Positions 25,895-35,553 of a stretch of 64,000 nucleotides of DNA are shown piece by piece (position 1 is the first letter of the stretch; each line of letters opens with the position of its first letter). The translations under genes and the position numbers were made by a program. The notes beneath the pieces are model-generated. The model was not told where the DNA came from and did no database searches. It was given only the letters and a program-made list of their open reading frames with translations. Source of the stretch: Mucilaginibacter sp. SJ (GTDB taxonomy: Bacteria; Bacteroidota; Bacteroidia; Sphingobacteriales; Sphingobacteriaceae); assembly GCF_028993635.1 (NCBI RefSeq), contig NZ_CP118631.1, positions 5,518,001 through 5,582,000 on the forward strand, read 5' to 3'.

Positions 25895-26141
25895 CAGTTT
25901 GCAGTGGCAGTAGGCAGTTTGCTGGGATTTATGCTACAATAAAAAAATACGGTAATGCTGAACTTGTTTCAGCACCCCACACGCTAAGCAAGTGTGCTAA
26001 TTAAATCACCTACCAGCCCCGTGGGATACCGAAATAAATTCGGCATAACGGTAAGGGGAAAACAAAAAAGCTTCGAAGAAATCCTCGAAGCTTTTTTGTT
26101 AATATGTAAACTGCAAACTGCCCACAGGCAACTGCAAACTG
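25895..26141. repeat. Inverted repeat of about 27 bp bounding a 247-bp intergenic block
   Basis: CAGTTTGCAGTGGCAGTAGG… at 25895-25921 is matched, as reverse complement, by 26114-26141 (…GGCAACTGCAAACTG). The block contains the strong terminator at 26061-26100 and no gene. No target duplication is evident at its edges. Confidence 0.55.
26061..26100. terminator. Bidirectional terminator between convergent genes
   Basis: AACAAAAAAGCTTCGA (26061-26076) and TCGAAGCTTTTTTGTT (26085-26100) are perfect 16-bp arms with an 8-nt loop and U-runs on either strand, serving the Nudix gene and the kinase gene that face each other here. Confidence 0.85.
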
Positions 26142-26143
26142 AA

Positions 26144-27004
26144 TTACAAAGAGCTCGGTGCCAATTCCAGGTGGTATTTCACCAGGTTATCTATAGGCGA
26201 GCGGATGATGTTGCCAACAACCATACCATTTTCAGTAACTACTTCTTCCAGCACGTTACGGAAGTTATAACCTACCGAACCGATGCAGTTAAATGTATAT
26301 TTTTGATAATCAGGGTAGTGGGATACCAGGTTGCGGAAGAAATCCTCGAACGAGGTACGCACCAGGTTGCGTGAGTACTCGATGTGTACGTTGTTATCGT
26401 AAACAAATTTGCTGAAGCTTGCACAAAAACGATTAGCACGGGGCTGGGTGTATACCTGCTCGTTAATATCATCAGGAGTAAGCTTGTAGGTTTCCCAGAA
26501 AAGGGCACGTACAGGTTCAGGCATGTAGCCGCGCAGGTAATCTGTTAACAGCTTTTTGCCGATGTAGCAACCACTGCCTTCATCACCCAGGATGTATGCT
26601 CCTGAATCGATATTGTGTATCACTTCCTTACCATCATAAATGCAGGTGTTGGTTCCGGTACCTAATATGGCAGCAAAGCCTTCGGTGTTACCAAGTAAAG
26701 CGCGGGCGGCTGCCAGCAGGTCATGACCGATATTAACCTTTGCGCCGGCGAAAACCACTTTCATAGCTTCCTCTACAATCTTACGCATTTCGGGGGTTGA
26801 ACAGCCGGCACCGTAGTAATTTACCTCTGTGATCTGGTTTTTTTCAAGATCGGTAGGCAAGCTTTCGTTCAGTGATTGTATAATATACTCTGTACTTGAA
26901 AAGTATGGGTTATAACCCTCGGTATTAAAGTAAACTTTTTTTCCCTCTTCGGTAACCAGGCACCAATTTGTTTTGGTTGAGCCACCGTCAGCAATTATGA
27001 TCAT
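26144..27004 (-). CDS. BadF/BadG-family N-acetylglucosamine kinase-like ATPase
   Basis: 286 residues with the complete ASKHA-type nucleotide site: phosphate-1 DGGSTKTNW at residue 5, the middle motif VNIGHDLLAAARALLG with Asp, phosphate-2 AAILGTGTNTCIYDG, and the adenosine motif CIGSVGYNFRNVLEE. Substrate is most likely N-acetylglucosamine or another amino sugar, as for the family in general. The active-site motifs are intact, unlike its paralogue at 23226-24074. It faces the Nudix regulator gene across a shared terminator. Confidence 0.88.
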   Translation of the reverse strand: MIIIADGGSTKTNWCLVTEEGKKVYFNTEGYNPYFSSTEYIIQSLNESLPTDLEKNQITEVNYYGAGCSTPEMRKIVEEAMKVVFAGAKVNIGHDLLAAARALLGNTEGFAAILGTGTNTCIYDGKEVIHNIDSGAYILGDEGSGCYIGKKLLTDYLRGYMPEPVRALFWETYKLTPDDINEQVYTQPRANRFCASFSKFVYDNNVHIEYSRNLVRTSFEDFFRNLVSHYPDYQKYTFNCIGSVGYNFRNVLEEVVTENGMVVGNIIRSPIDNLVKYHLELAPSSL

Positions 27005-27322
27005 AAATTTTTGTTTTTTTAAAAATCGGTTAAAAGTAGGATTTACTTATTGTAAAAAAAACACTTAGTATTTTAAAAATTGAAAATTGCGATTTTTACT
27101 TAAATTACAGCTACTTTTTTGTATAAATTAAACTTTAAATGGCACTTTTATACCATTGTTATCAATAATTAATCAGGTCAACTATACCTTTTTTTAAATG
27201 TAAAGTTTACAGATAAGCAGTGCGCCCTACAACTTAAAAACAGAGTAATTTACAATTGTACGCAATGTTACATTATTAAGCAAAATATTGGCTTTATTAA
27301 ATGCTAAAACGTGGCTTTTGCA
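27005..27322. other. AT-rich intergenic region, nothing identified
   Basis: About 318 bp upstream of the kinase gene and downstream of the Nif3-like gene. It should contain the kinase promoter, but I see no clear box, repeat, RNA or open frame. Confidence 0.4.
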
Positions 27323-28252
27323 TTACATGAAGGACAGCGAATTGCCCGGATGAACGTGGGTAGCTTTAATGCCGGGTACGTTTTGCTTTAGCCATTCTAT
27401 CATAAACTCCGACCCCGGTTCTTCGCTGGCGATATGGCCCAATACAATCAATGAAAGTTTATCACCCCTGGCTTGTGCATCCCTCACATATTCGGCAGTT
27501 TCCCATTCCGAAATCTCACCGCAGATCAGTACGTCAGGTTTCTTTGTGCTCATTTCGGTGATCTGCCTTCTACCACCGGCTGCTCCTGGCAACAGCAACA
27601 CCTTTTGGCAACTGTGCGATGGATTGCCTATGTAGCGTACCTTTTCAATCTTTAGTTTCTTTTTCAGTGTATCGATCAGGGAGCTTAATGTGGTGGATGG
27701 AATACTTAACAGGTTCCCTGTTTCGGGTTTGTAATAGCTTACCCAATCAAGCTGCTTTAACAAACCAATGCCAACGCCATCGGGTTTAAGGCTGTGTATG
27801 GTATCATGGTTGCGCCAAACGGCAATGTTGTGCCTGTCAAGCAATTGTTTTTTATACTGAAATACATCATCGTTGGCCAGCCAGGTGGTTTCATCGGCAT
27901 GGTTATAAAAAGTTGGCTCGTGTGCTATGATAAAATTAGCGCCTAAGCTGATTGCTTTTTCAATAATGCCAATGGTTGCAAACATGGTGGTAACTATGCC
28001 GGTAACAACAATATCGCGGTTGCCTGCTTTTAAGGTATCAACCGTATTAGGGAAGGGAGCGCCCGGCACTTGTTTCATAAACAGATCGATGATTTGCCCT
28101 ACGGTCATGTGTTCATCAGGGTTAGTAAAGGTGACAGCATCTACAGCAAACGGAGTTGATAATAACGCAGCAGTACCCGCTAAAGCACTTAACTGGCTAA
28201 TGAACTTACGGCGATCGGGATTATGATTAATGGGGGGGAGGTTTGAATTCAT
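27323..28252 (-). CDS. Tat-exported Nif3-like (dinuclear metal centre) protein
   Basis: 309 residues. The N-terminus DRRKFISQLSALAGTAALLS is a twin-arginine-type signal followed by an FAVDA cleavage site. The mature part resembles the Nif3/YbgI family: VTGIVTTMFATIGIIEKAI, the metal-ligand segment IIAHEPTFYNH (about residue 110), NHDTIHSLKPDGVG and the C-terminal GHIASEEPGSEFMIEWL. YbgI-type proteins are cytoplasmic hexamers with two metal ions and unclear function; export of this copy is unusual. It is monocistronic. Confidence 0.85.
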   Translation of the reverse strand: MNSNLPPINHNPDRRKFISQLSALAGTAALLSTPFAVDAVTFTNPDEHMTVGQIIDLFMKQVPGAPFPNTVDTLKAGNRDIVVTGIVTTMFATIGIIEKAISLGANFIIAHEPTFYNHADETTWLANDDVFQYKKQLLDRHNIAVWRNHDTIHSLKPDGVGIGLLKQLDWVSYYKPETGNLLSIPSTTLSSLIDTLKKKLKIEKVRYIGNPSHSCQKVLLLPGAAGGRRQITEMSTKKPDVLICGEISEWETAEYVRDAQARGDKLSLIVLGHIASEEPGSEFMIEWLKQNVPGIKATHVHPGNSLSFM

Positions 28253-28360
28253 GGTAATGATTGGGTTTGTTCAAAGATAACACAGGACAAGTTAATTTCA
28301 GATTTGTAATAATTGTGTGACATATTCATATCTTCGCAAAAATTTAACGACTCCTAATCC

Positions 28361-29542
28361 GTGCAAAAACTTGCTAAGCTTATCACCAACAAACCTTTTG
28401 TTTATTCTTTATGGTTTGGCCTAAGTCTGTTTCTGGTAATTAAAGGTGTTTTAACCCACCAGGGGTTTAACAATTACACCATATTTAAATACAATTTTTT
28501 AAATACCATCCATCAGCATAACCTATACGCTTACCAGCCGGAGCACTATTACGACCTGAACCATTACGGGCCGGTATTTTCAATAATCATGGCGCCTTTT
28601 GCTATTTTGCCTGATAGTATAGGGGTTATTTTGTGGGTACTGTTTAACGCCTTCATTCTGTTTAAGGCTATCCAACTTTTACCGCTGAAAAAGGATCAGT
28701 ACGTTATTGTGCTTTTGCTGTGCGCTCATGAGTTAATGACAGCATCAGCCAACGTACAGAGTAACCCAATGATAGCAGCATTGATCATATTAGGCTTTAA
28801 TTTTATAAAACGCGAACAGGATTTTTGGGCAGCATTAATGATAGCACTCGGCGCATTTATAAAGCTTTACGGTATTGTTGGGTTGGCCTTCTTTTTCTTC
28901 TCTGCAAATAAGCCAAAGTTTGTGCTAAGCTTTATATTCTGGTCGGCAGTGTTGTTTGTGTTGCCGATGACTATTTCATCCCCCGCGTTTATTATACAAA
29001 CTTATCACGACTGGTATATCGACCTGGTGATCAAAAATTCGGACAACCAGCAATCATACATGCAGGAAATTTGCGTTACTGGTTTTATACGGAGAGCATT
29101 TCATTACCAGGATCTTAAGAATATGTACGTAATAGGGCCGGCACTGTTGTTGTTTGGTTTGTCGTACCTGCGCATTGGGGCTTATAAGGTTTTGGAATAC
29201 CAGCGCCTCATCGTTTCATCGGTATTGATCTTCGCGGTGATTTTCAGCAGCTCGGCCGAGTCATCAACTTATATTATTGCTTTTGTAGGAGTTGCCGTTT
29301 GGTTTATGAATTTGAACCGCCCGGTAACCGGCTTTGAGATTTTTCTGCTGGTTTTAGCATTGCTGATTACAAGTCTGTCCCCTTCCGATCTTTTTCCGTC
29401 CTTTATCCGCAAACAATATATCGTTCCTTATAAATTGAAATCGATACCATGCTTTTTGATATGGCTTAAAATAATTTACGAAACACTCACCAGAAGTTTT
29501 GTCAGGAAAGAGGAAAGTATGCAGAAGCCGGTCATGGTTTAA
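28361..29542 (+). CDS. GT87-like polyprenyl-phosphate-dependent glycosyltransferase, integral membrane
   Basis: 393 residues, starting with GTG at 28361. About ten hydrophobic segments run through the chain. The first extracytoplasmic loop has LYAYQPEHYYDLNHYGPVFS, a Tyr/Pro/Asp-rich loop as in GT87 (DUF2029) mannosyltransferases, and a later loop has SDNQQSYMQEICVTGFIRR, the family's Asn-Gln-Ser region. Such enzymes use a lipid-linked sugar to glycosylate envelope glycans. A GT2 transferase and a deacetylase follow on the same strand 276 bp away, consistent with a small envelope-polysaccharide cluster. Confidence 0.8.
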   Translation: MQKLAKLITNKPFVYSLWFGLSLFLVIKGVLTHQGFNNYTIFKYNFLNTIHQHNLYAYQPEHYYDLNHYGPVFSIIMAPFAILPDSIGVILWVLFNAFILFKAIQLLPLKKDQYVIVLLLCAHELMTASANVQSNPMIAALIILGFNFIKREQDFWAALMIALGAFIKLYGIVGLAFFFFSANKPKFVLSFIFWSAVLFVLPMTISSPAFIIQTYHDWYIDLVIKNSDNQQSYMQEICVTGFIRRAFHYQDLKNMYVIGPALLLFGLSYLRIGAYKVLEYQRLIVSSVLIFAVIFSSSAESSTYIIAFVGVAVWFMNLNRPVTGFEIFLLVLALLITSLSPSDLFPSFIRKQYIVPYKLKSIPCFLIWLKIIYETLTRSFVRKEESMQKPVMV

Positions 29543-29818
29543 GGCATTCAGTATAACTAAGCCATAATTATTTATCTTTTATTGCAAAAAGGGGAGAGGT
29601 TTGCAGATTGATAAATAATTATTAATTATATTTGTAACGAGAAAGTTACATTTGGGTAACTCTTTTGCACATCTTTATAAATGATTGATTAAAAGCCGTT
29701 ACGTTTTGCAGTAATTCATCGTAAGGGTTTTTATAAAAGAGTGTGCAGAAATGCAACCAAATATAAGTTTTAATTACCAATACCGCCTGTTACAATTAAA
29801 AATTTCCATAGTATAACT

Positions 29819-30787
29819 ATGACATACCTTGCTGATAAAAAGATCTCTATTGTTATACCCTCCCATAACGAAGAAAAAAACATCGGTTATTTAATTGAGC
29901 AACTTCGTGAAACACTTTCGCCAACAGGGTATGCTTATGAGCTGATCTTTGTTGATGATGGGAGCCGTGATAATACCTTAAATGAATTAAAGATCAATGC
30001 CGAGTTGCATCCCAATGTATTTTATGTAGAGCTTTCGCGTAACTTTGGTAAAGATTATGCCCTTAAGGCCGGTATTGCAATGGTTCAGGGCGATGCTGTA
30101 ATAACTATGGATGCCGATTTGCAGCACCCGCCGCAACTGATCCTGAAGATGTTAAACCTTTGGGAAAATGGCTATGATATTGTTTACACCTATCGCGAAG
30201 GCGAAAACCCTCATGGCAAAGGTTATCAGAAAGTTACCTCAAAATTGTTTTACAAAGGCCTTAACATGCTTTCGGATATCAAGATGGAAAATGGCACCGC
30301 CGATTTCAGGTTGATTGATGAAAAAGTTGTAAAACAGCTTAAGCTGATTGATGAGTACGAGATTTTTTTCAGGGGGATAATTAAATGGGCAGGATATAAA
30401 CAGGTTGGCATTCCTTATGTGCCATCAAAACGACATACAGGTGAGGCAAGTTATTCTTTTTCAAAGCTGGTTAAGCTTGCTGTAGGCAGTATCGTAGCCT
30501 TCAGCGCAAGGCCGCTTTACATCGTATCGTTAATTGGTTTATTCTTTTCGTCGCTGGCTATTTTGTATATTCCTTATGTGTTGGTAAGTTATTTTTTGGG
30601 TTACGCGGTTTCGGGATGGGCGTCGATTGTTGCTACCATAGCCTTTTTTGGTGGCCTTCAGTTACTTGTAATGAGTGTTATTGGAGTGTATGTTGGCAAA
30701 ATATTTATGCAGTCTAAACATCGCCCGCATTATATCATCCGGTCGTCAAACGTTGTTATTGTAAATAATGATTTTATTAGGGTTTGA
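29819..30787 (+). CDS. GT2 family glycosyltransferase (DPM1/ArnC-like) with C-terminal membrane hairpin
   Basis: 322 residues. The N-terminal GT-A domain has VIPSHNEEKNIGYLI, the nucleotide-sugar Asp pair in FVDDGSRDNTL, and the metal-binding DADLQHPPQL. Two transmembrane segments follow (about 230-255 and 265-290), as in enzymes that make polyprenyl-phosphate sugars or transfer them at the membrane (DpmA/ArnC/GtrB type). It could supply the lipid-linked donor for the GT87-like enzyme upstream. The next gene starts inside its last 20 bp, so the two are coupled. Confidence 0.92.
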   Translation: MTYLADKKISIVIPSHNEEKNIGYLIEQLRETLSPTGYAYELIFVDDGSRDNTLNELKINAELHPNVFYVELSRNFGKDYALKAGIAMVQGDAVITMDADLQHPPQLILKMLNLWENGYDIVYTYREGENPHGKGYQKVTSKLFYKGLNMLSDIKMENGTADFRLIDEKVVKQLKLIDEYEIFFRGIIKWAGYKQVGIPYVPSKRHTGEASYSFSKLVKLAVGSIVAFSARPLYIVSLIGLFFSSLAILYIPYVLVSYFLGYAVSGWASIVATIAFFGGLQLLVMSVIGVYVGKIFMQSKHRPHYIIRSSNVVIVNNDFIRV

Positions 30788-31574
30788 TGTTGAGGAGTTT
30801 GATATGCCGTTTGAGTACGGTAAATCAATATCATTTGATGAACAGCTTGATATTTCAACAAAGGGTACCAATACTATACTTGGTTTACTGAGGCAGAAAA
30901 ATATAAAAGCTACTTTCTTTTGTACGGCCAATTATGCCATCAATAAGCCTGATATCATCAAACAGATGGTAACCGAAGGGCATGAAGTAGCCTCGCACGG
31001 GTATTATCATTCTGATTTTAAGGTTGAGCATTTAAGGCAGTCAAAGCTGGCTTTGGAGAATATTTCCGGAACTAAAGTAACAGGCTTTCGGATGGCCCGG
31101 ATGATGCCGGTGGATGAGGCTGAGATTGCGAAAGCCGGTTATAAATATAATTCATCCATAAACCCAACCTGGCTTCCCGGACGGTATAACAATTTTGATA
31201 AACCACGTACCTGGTTTTATGACCATGGTGTGCTACAGATTCCGGCTTCGGTTTCGCCATTGATACGTTTCCCGCTTTTTTGGTTAAGCTTCCATAATTT
31301 GCCGCTATCTTTGTTAAAACGTATGGCTTCGGCAACGCTTAAAAAGGACGGTTATCTGAACCTTTATTTTCACCCCTGGGAATTTACCGACCTGCACGAT
31401 AAAGAAAAATTCGGTTTCCCGGGTTATGTTTCAAAAAATTCGGGCGATGCTTTTGCCCACAGGATAGGTGCTTTTATTGATTGGGCAACGGGCAAAGGTT
31501 ACACCTTTGGACAGACGGACGGATTTTGTGAAAACATCAAAAACAAAAATAACCAGGAGCCGGTATTACATTAA
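30768..31574 (+). CDS. Polysaccharide deacetylase family protein (NodB homology)
   Basis: 268 residues, no signal peptide. Motif 1 is the start FDVEEFDMP with the catalytic/metal Asp, motif 2 is the metal-binding HEVASHGYYHSDF, and the GFRMARM and YLNLYFHPWEF stretches are the later motifs; this is the pattern of the sugar-deacetylase group often found in surface-polysaccharide clusters. ATG 30768 overlaps the preceding GT2 gene by 20 bp in another frame, which implies translational coupling and a joint role in building or editing an envelope glycan. Confidence 0.9.
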   Translation: MILLGFDVEEFDMPFEYGKSISFDEQLDISTKGTNTILGLLRQKNIKATFFCTANYAINKPDIIKQMVTEGHEVASHGYYHSDFKVEHLRQSKLALENISGTKVTGFRMARMMPVDEAEIAKAGYKYNSSINPTWLPGRYNNFDKPRTWFYDHGVLQIPASVSPLIRFPLFWLSFHNLPLSLLKRMASATLKKDGYLNLYFHPWEFTDLHDKEKFGFPGYVSKNSGDAFAHRIGAFIDWATGKGYTFGQTDGFCENIKNKNNQEPVLH

Positions 31575-31631
31575 CAAGCTGTTAAGCAGTTTATAGCAAA
31601 TCAATTACCAAATTGATTGTTATTTTCAGCA

Positions 31632-31639
31632 TAATTTTG
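31632..31639 (+). promoter_or_regulatory. Candidate -7 box of the tRNA gene
   Basis: TAATTTTG fits TAnnTTTG and lies 76 bp before the mature tRNA start. A TTG-containing segment about 20 bp upstream could be the -33 element. Confidence 0.35.
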
Positions 31640-31715
31640 CATATTTGCACCGCAAAAAATTGTACAATATGCTACGGGCTTAAAACCTTGTATATATCTG
31701 TACTCAGAATACGAT

Positions 31716-31789
31716 GGTCCTATAGCTCAGCTGGATAGAGCAACAGATTTCTAATCTGTAGGTCTTTGGTTCGAATCCAAATGGGATCA
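31716..31789 (+). tRNA. tRNA-Arg (anticodon UCU)
   Basis: A 74-nt cloverleaf can be drawn by eye. The acceptor stem GGTCCTA pairs with TGGGATC (two G-U pairs), the D stem GCTC pairs with GAGC around CAGCTGGATA, the anticodon stem ACAGA/TCTGT encloses the loop TTTCTAA with anticodon TCT, and the T arm is TTTGG-TTCGAAT-CCAAA. The CCA end is not encoded. The RHS toxin locus begins about 320 bp downstream. Confidence 0.93.
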
Positions 31790-32107
31790 CATCTTGTATA
31801 GCCTCTTGGAGTTATCTAAGGGGCTTTTTTATTGCATTTATTGCCGTTTCAGACACGTAGCGTCGGTTTTTACTCTGTTAATTGTTGTTGTCGTTGTAGG
31901 TGGTAAAGCCTTCAATAATGTCTGTATTGTGTCTATGAAAATGAATGCATTGAGTCGGTTTAAGCATCAGGCCGTTAAAATTCAAACAACAGAAAATATT
32001 TCGAATAAAGATTAAAAATTTTGTTAATACTGCTATATTAGTAGGCATAATACTTGGAATTTATACAAGTAAATAATAAGTGTTCAACACGACCTTATCA
32101 CTTCATA
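31790..32107. other. Intergenic region, no supported gene
   Basis: About 318 bp between the tRNA and the first RHS gene. A 73-codon open frame at 31794-32015 lacks any recognisable feature or start context and is not called. The region should hold the RHS promoter; no clear box is seen. Confidence 0.4.
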
Positions 32108-35100
32108 ATGAAACGCATAATACTAACATTGTCGTCGCTGTTTTTGTATTCCCTTTGTTCAGCGCAATCATCAGCCCGTGAATTTCAAAACCTAATCAAT
32201 GTTGCTACTGTTTCTCCCGACGTGGCGAGCCTTGGTAAATTTGGCAATATACCTGTCAGCTATTCAACAGGTGTCCCAAGTATTACAATACCTTTATATG
32301 AAATCCATGCAGGTAAAATAAATCTACCGCTATCTCTTGATTATAATTCCGCCGGGATTAGGGTAGATGAGATCGCTTCAAGTGCTGGCTTGGGATGGGC
32401 GCTAAATGGCATAGGGGTTGTTTCCCGGAACATGGTCGGTATGCCCGACGAAGGTAGCGGCGGATATCTCAGTGCTCCGCCGGTAGACCAATTATACAAT
32501 TATTGGTGGGGACAAGCATATGGCCCCTCAACAGATATAGCATATGCTAATTTCTATCGTGATATAATGAACAATCAACGGGAAACAGAGCCGGATATTT
32601 TCTCTTATTCGATCAACAGTGGGGGTGGGAAGTTTATATACAGGCAAAATGGTACGTTTATGCAAACGCCTGTAACAAGCAATCGCATAGAACAAGTTGG
32701 AGCCGATTTCAGGATAACAGACGAAAGCGGCACTGTGTATATATTTGATCAAAAAGAATTGTCACAGGCAGTGAGTCTTTCTGCGGGCAGCAGTTATACT
32801 AGCTCCTGGCGGCTGTCAAAGATCATCGATCCAAGTACCGCTGACACTGTATATATAAAATATACTTCACATGGTGGAACTTTAGAAAGAGCGTGGAACT
32901 TTACTTATTCAACGGGTACAACTTGTACAGCGCCAGGTGCTTTTTCGGATATTAGCGGCGAACATTCGATGGTTACCACAACCTCTCATTCATTAGAGCT
33001 TTCTCCTTCTGAAATTACCTGGCGTGGTGGAAAAGTGGTATTCATAAATGCATTGGACCGTACAGACCGGGAAACGGAAATACGGCTGGACAGCGTAAAA
33101 GTATATGCAAAGCTTAATAATACATATACCCTTGTCAAAAAAATCAAGCTGCATCAATCAAACTTCTTTAGCAATCCAATTCCTGGGAAAACAGCAGATT
33201 ATCGAAACTATCGTCTGCGTTTAGATTCCGTTAAGTTTTTGCCACTAAATACGACGGACCAACCGCAGGTGTATAAGATGATCTATGACAATAGTGATAT
33301 GGCTCCTAACGAATCTTATGCGCAGGATCAATGGGGCTTTAATAATGGGAAATTTAGCAATACTACTCTTATGCCGGTGCAAACCGTCCTTAATCATGGA
33401 TCATACGTATCATTTGGTGAGGCTAATCTTGACGCCGATTCCGTAGCGATGGGAGCGTGGATGATTAAGTCGATACAATATCCGACAAAAGGAAAATCCG
33501 CGTTCGAATTTGAACCTCATAAATATAAATATAATACGAATGCATCCGAGGTACAACCTGTATTAGCCAGCCAAAACATCGACCTTCATGACGGCGTACA
33601 CCAAACTTTATCAACAACATTTACGCTACCGAGCACAGCTTCCGCTTTTCGATACTCTGTCGATATTTCCACATTCAGCGCCCAGCAAGGTGTAACGGAT
33701 TATCCCCGCGCGATACTAACAGATCAAACATCAGGGCAAGAAGCATTAAGAGTTACTAATACCAACGGCAGTCAACAGGTATCTACCGGGTCTGTTCAGA
33801 TATTTTTAACCCCAGGTCATACCTATCAGCTAACAGCAAGTACTTATACATTAAATCAGTCGGTTCGCGTAAATGCTACTATCTCATGGCTGCAACCGCC
33901 GGATAGCGCTTCTCTCCCAAAGTTTAAAATTGGTGGAGGAATGCGAGTGAAATCTATAACTAATTACGATAACAACGGAGCATTTATTAGTAAAGACACC
34001 TATGAATACGGTTCAAACGGGATCGGAGACTTGATAACTTATCCGGCTTATTTGCTGCTTAACTACGAAGACGTTTTTACAGTTTGCTCTCAATCATATG
34101 CCGGATCATCAACTGGCTGTTATTATTCAGTATCGGATTATGTAAGGACATATCATAACAGAAGCATTTATTCCGCAACACAATTCAGCGGAAGTCCGGT
34201 GGTATATGGTGCTGTGACCAAATATAACGTCACAGCAAATGGGCAAGCAGGAAATGGAAAAACACTTTTTCAGTACGATGTATTTACTGATAATTCGGCG
34301 TATGCTTCAACGGATTACGGAATCGTAGGTGTTGTTCTGGTTAACAATGGTTGGCTTAATGGTTTTTTGAAGAGGGAATCTGTTTATAAGTCAATAGGCA
34401 CCGGCTATTCATTAGTGAACGTAAAGGAAAAGAATTATATCATTCGCCGCCAGGACACATTGGTAGGGGTTAAGTTAAAAGTTAAATACCAGGATATAGG
34501 CGATTGTCACAGCGGAGTAGCCGACACCGTTTTTTACAGATATAAGGCCGATGCCAGTAAACAATATTTTGCACCAGTTCAGATGCCGGTATACACAGGA
34601 GCAAAATTGCTGCAAAATGAATCGGATACAACATGGGATGATGCAGGACGAAAATTAATAACAGTTCAAAATTTATACTATGATGATCCAATCCATAATT
34701 TCCCAACAAGAAAGGAAACTTTTAATAGCACCGGCGATAATCTCACCGATGTGATCAAATATCCGCATGATCTCGCGATAACCGGAAATGTGTATCAGAA
34801 GATGGTGGACAGGAACATTATCTCACCGGTAGTACGCTTTCAGCAGTTAAAAAATGGTAGCCAGCTTGCATTGGCTAATATCAATTACAATGATTGGTTT
34901 GGTGACAGTAAGCTATTGTTGCCACAAACGGTAGATGAGCAGGTACAGACCAATCCCATTATTACCAGGACGCGTTTCAATGGCTATGATGCTTATGGCA
35001 ATATTCTTCAGCAGCAAAAAGTAAATGGGCCTTACCAAAGCTATCAGTGGGCTTATAATAAGCAATATCCAGTAGCAGTGGTTGCCAATGCCGCGAGTAA

Positions 35101-35527
35101 TGAGTTTTATGCCGAAAACTTTGAGGAAAGCACGGCAGCCAATGTAATTACCGGGACAGGCCACACCGGCACAAGATATTACAATGGCAGTTATACCGTG
35201 AACTGGACACGTCCTAACAGCAGGAGTTATGTGATCAGTTACTGGTATCTCAGCAACGGTTCCTGGCTGCTTCAAAATGCCGTTCCTTATACCGGAAGTC
35301 CTTATACTCTTACCGGCGGGACTGCCTATGATGACATCCGCATCTATCCGGTTGACTCGCAGATGACGACGTATACCTATTCACCCCTGATTGGTGTTAC
35401 CAGCAGCACAGACGCAAAAGGACTAACCACCTATTACGAGTACGATGGATTAGGCCGCCTTCAAAACATCAAAGACCAGAATGGCAATATTGTAAAGAAC
35501 TACGACTATCATTACGGTGCACAATAA
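32108..35527 (+). CDS. Secreted RHS/YD-repeat protein, N-terminal-type partner
   Basis: About 1139 residues from ATG 32108, chosen because it gives a signal peptide (MKRIILTLSSLFLYSLCSAQ); an in-frame ATG at 32054 adds 18 residues before it. The front has the Bacteroidetes RHS opening (VSYSTGVPSITIPLYEI, LPLSLDYNSAGIRVDEIAS, GLGWALNGIGVVSRN), as in proteins that start a large secreted beta-cocoon. It ends with a YD repeat (YYEYDGLGRLQNIKDQNG). It lacks the RHS-associated core and toxin tip, which are on the next gene 26 bp downstream. The pair probably forms one split toxin-delivery shell. Confidence 0.88.
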   Translation: MKRIILTLSSLFLYSLCSAQSSAREFQNLINVATVSPDVASLGKFGNIPVSYSTGVPSITIPLYEIHAGKINLPLSLDYNSAGIRVDEIASSAGLGWALNGIGVVSRNMVGMPDEGSGGYLSAPPVDQLYNYWWGQAYGPSTDIAYANFYRDIMNNQRETEPDIFSYSINSGGGKFIYRQNGTFMQTPVTSNRIEQVGADFRITDESGTVYIFDQKELSQAVSLSAGSSYTSSWRLSKIIDPSTADTVYIKYTSHGGTLERAWNFTYSTGTTCTAPGAFSDISGEHSMVTTTSHSLELSPSEITWRGGKVVFINALDRTDRETEIRLDSVKVYAKLNNTYTLVKKIKLHQSNFFSNPIPGKTADYRNYRLRLDSVKFLPLNTTDQPQVYKMIYDNSDMAPNESYAQDQWGFNNGKFSNTTLMPVQTVLNHGSYVSFGEANLDADSVAMGAWMIKSIQYPTKGKSAFEFEPHKYKYNTNASEVQPVLASQNIDLHDGVHQTLSTTFTLPSTASAFRYSVDISTFSAQQGVTDYPRAILTDQTSGQEALRVTNTNGSQQVSTGSVQIFLTPGHTYQLTASTYTLNQSVRVNATISWLQPPDSASLPKFKIGGGMRVKSITNYDNNGAFISKDTYEYGSNGIGDLITYPAYLLLNYEDVFTVCSQSYAGSSTGCYYSVSDYVRTYHNRSIYSATQFSGSPVVYGAVTKYNVTANGQAGNGKTLFQYDVFTDNSAYASTDYGIVGVVLVNNGWLNGFLKRESVYKSIGTGYSLVNVKEKNYIIRRQDTLVGVKLKVKYQDIGDCHSGVADTVFYRYKADASKQYFAPVQMPVYTGAKLLQNESDTTWDDAGRKLITVQNLYYDDPIHNFPTRKETFNSTGDNLTDVIKYPHDLAITGNVYQKMVDRNIISPVVRFQQLKNGSQLALANINYNDWFGDSKLLLPQTVDEQVQTNPIITRTRFNGYDAYGNILQQQKVNGPYQSYQWAYNKQYPVAVVANAASNEFYAENFEESTAANVITGTGHTGTRYYNGSYTVNWTRPNSRSYVISYWYLSNGSWLLQNAVPYTGSPYTLTGGTAYDDIRIYPVDSQMTTYTYSPLIGVTSSTDAKGLTTYYEYDGLGRLQNIKDQNGNIVKNYDYHYGAQ

Positions 35528-35553
35528 CTCCAAACCTTAATCACAAACCGAAA

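Noticed and set aside
29644..29661. AGTTAC/GTAACT hairpin upstream of the GT2 gene as a riboswitch
   Set aside because: A single 6-bp stem without further structure or known aptamer features.
31794..32015. 73-codon open frame after the tRNA
   Set aside because: Start is a non-ATG codon, composition is low-complexity and no motif or neighbour supports it.
31716..32107. tRNA-Arg 3' end as the attachment site of a genomic island carrying the RHS locus
   Set aside because: No duplicate of the tRNA 3' end was found near 44.3-44.8 kb and no integrase gene is in the window.
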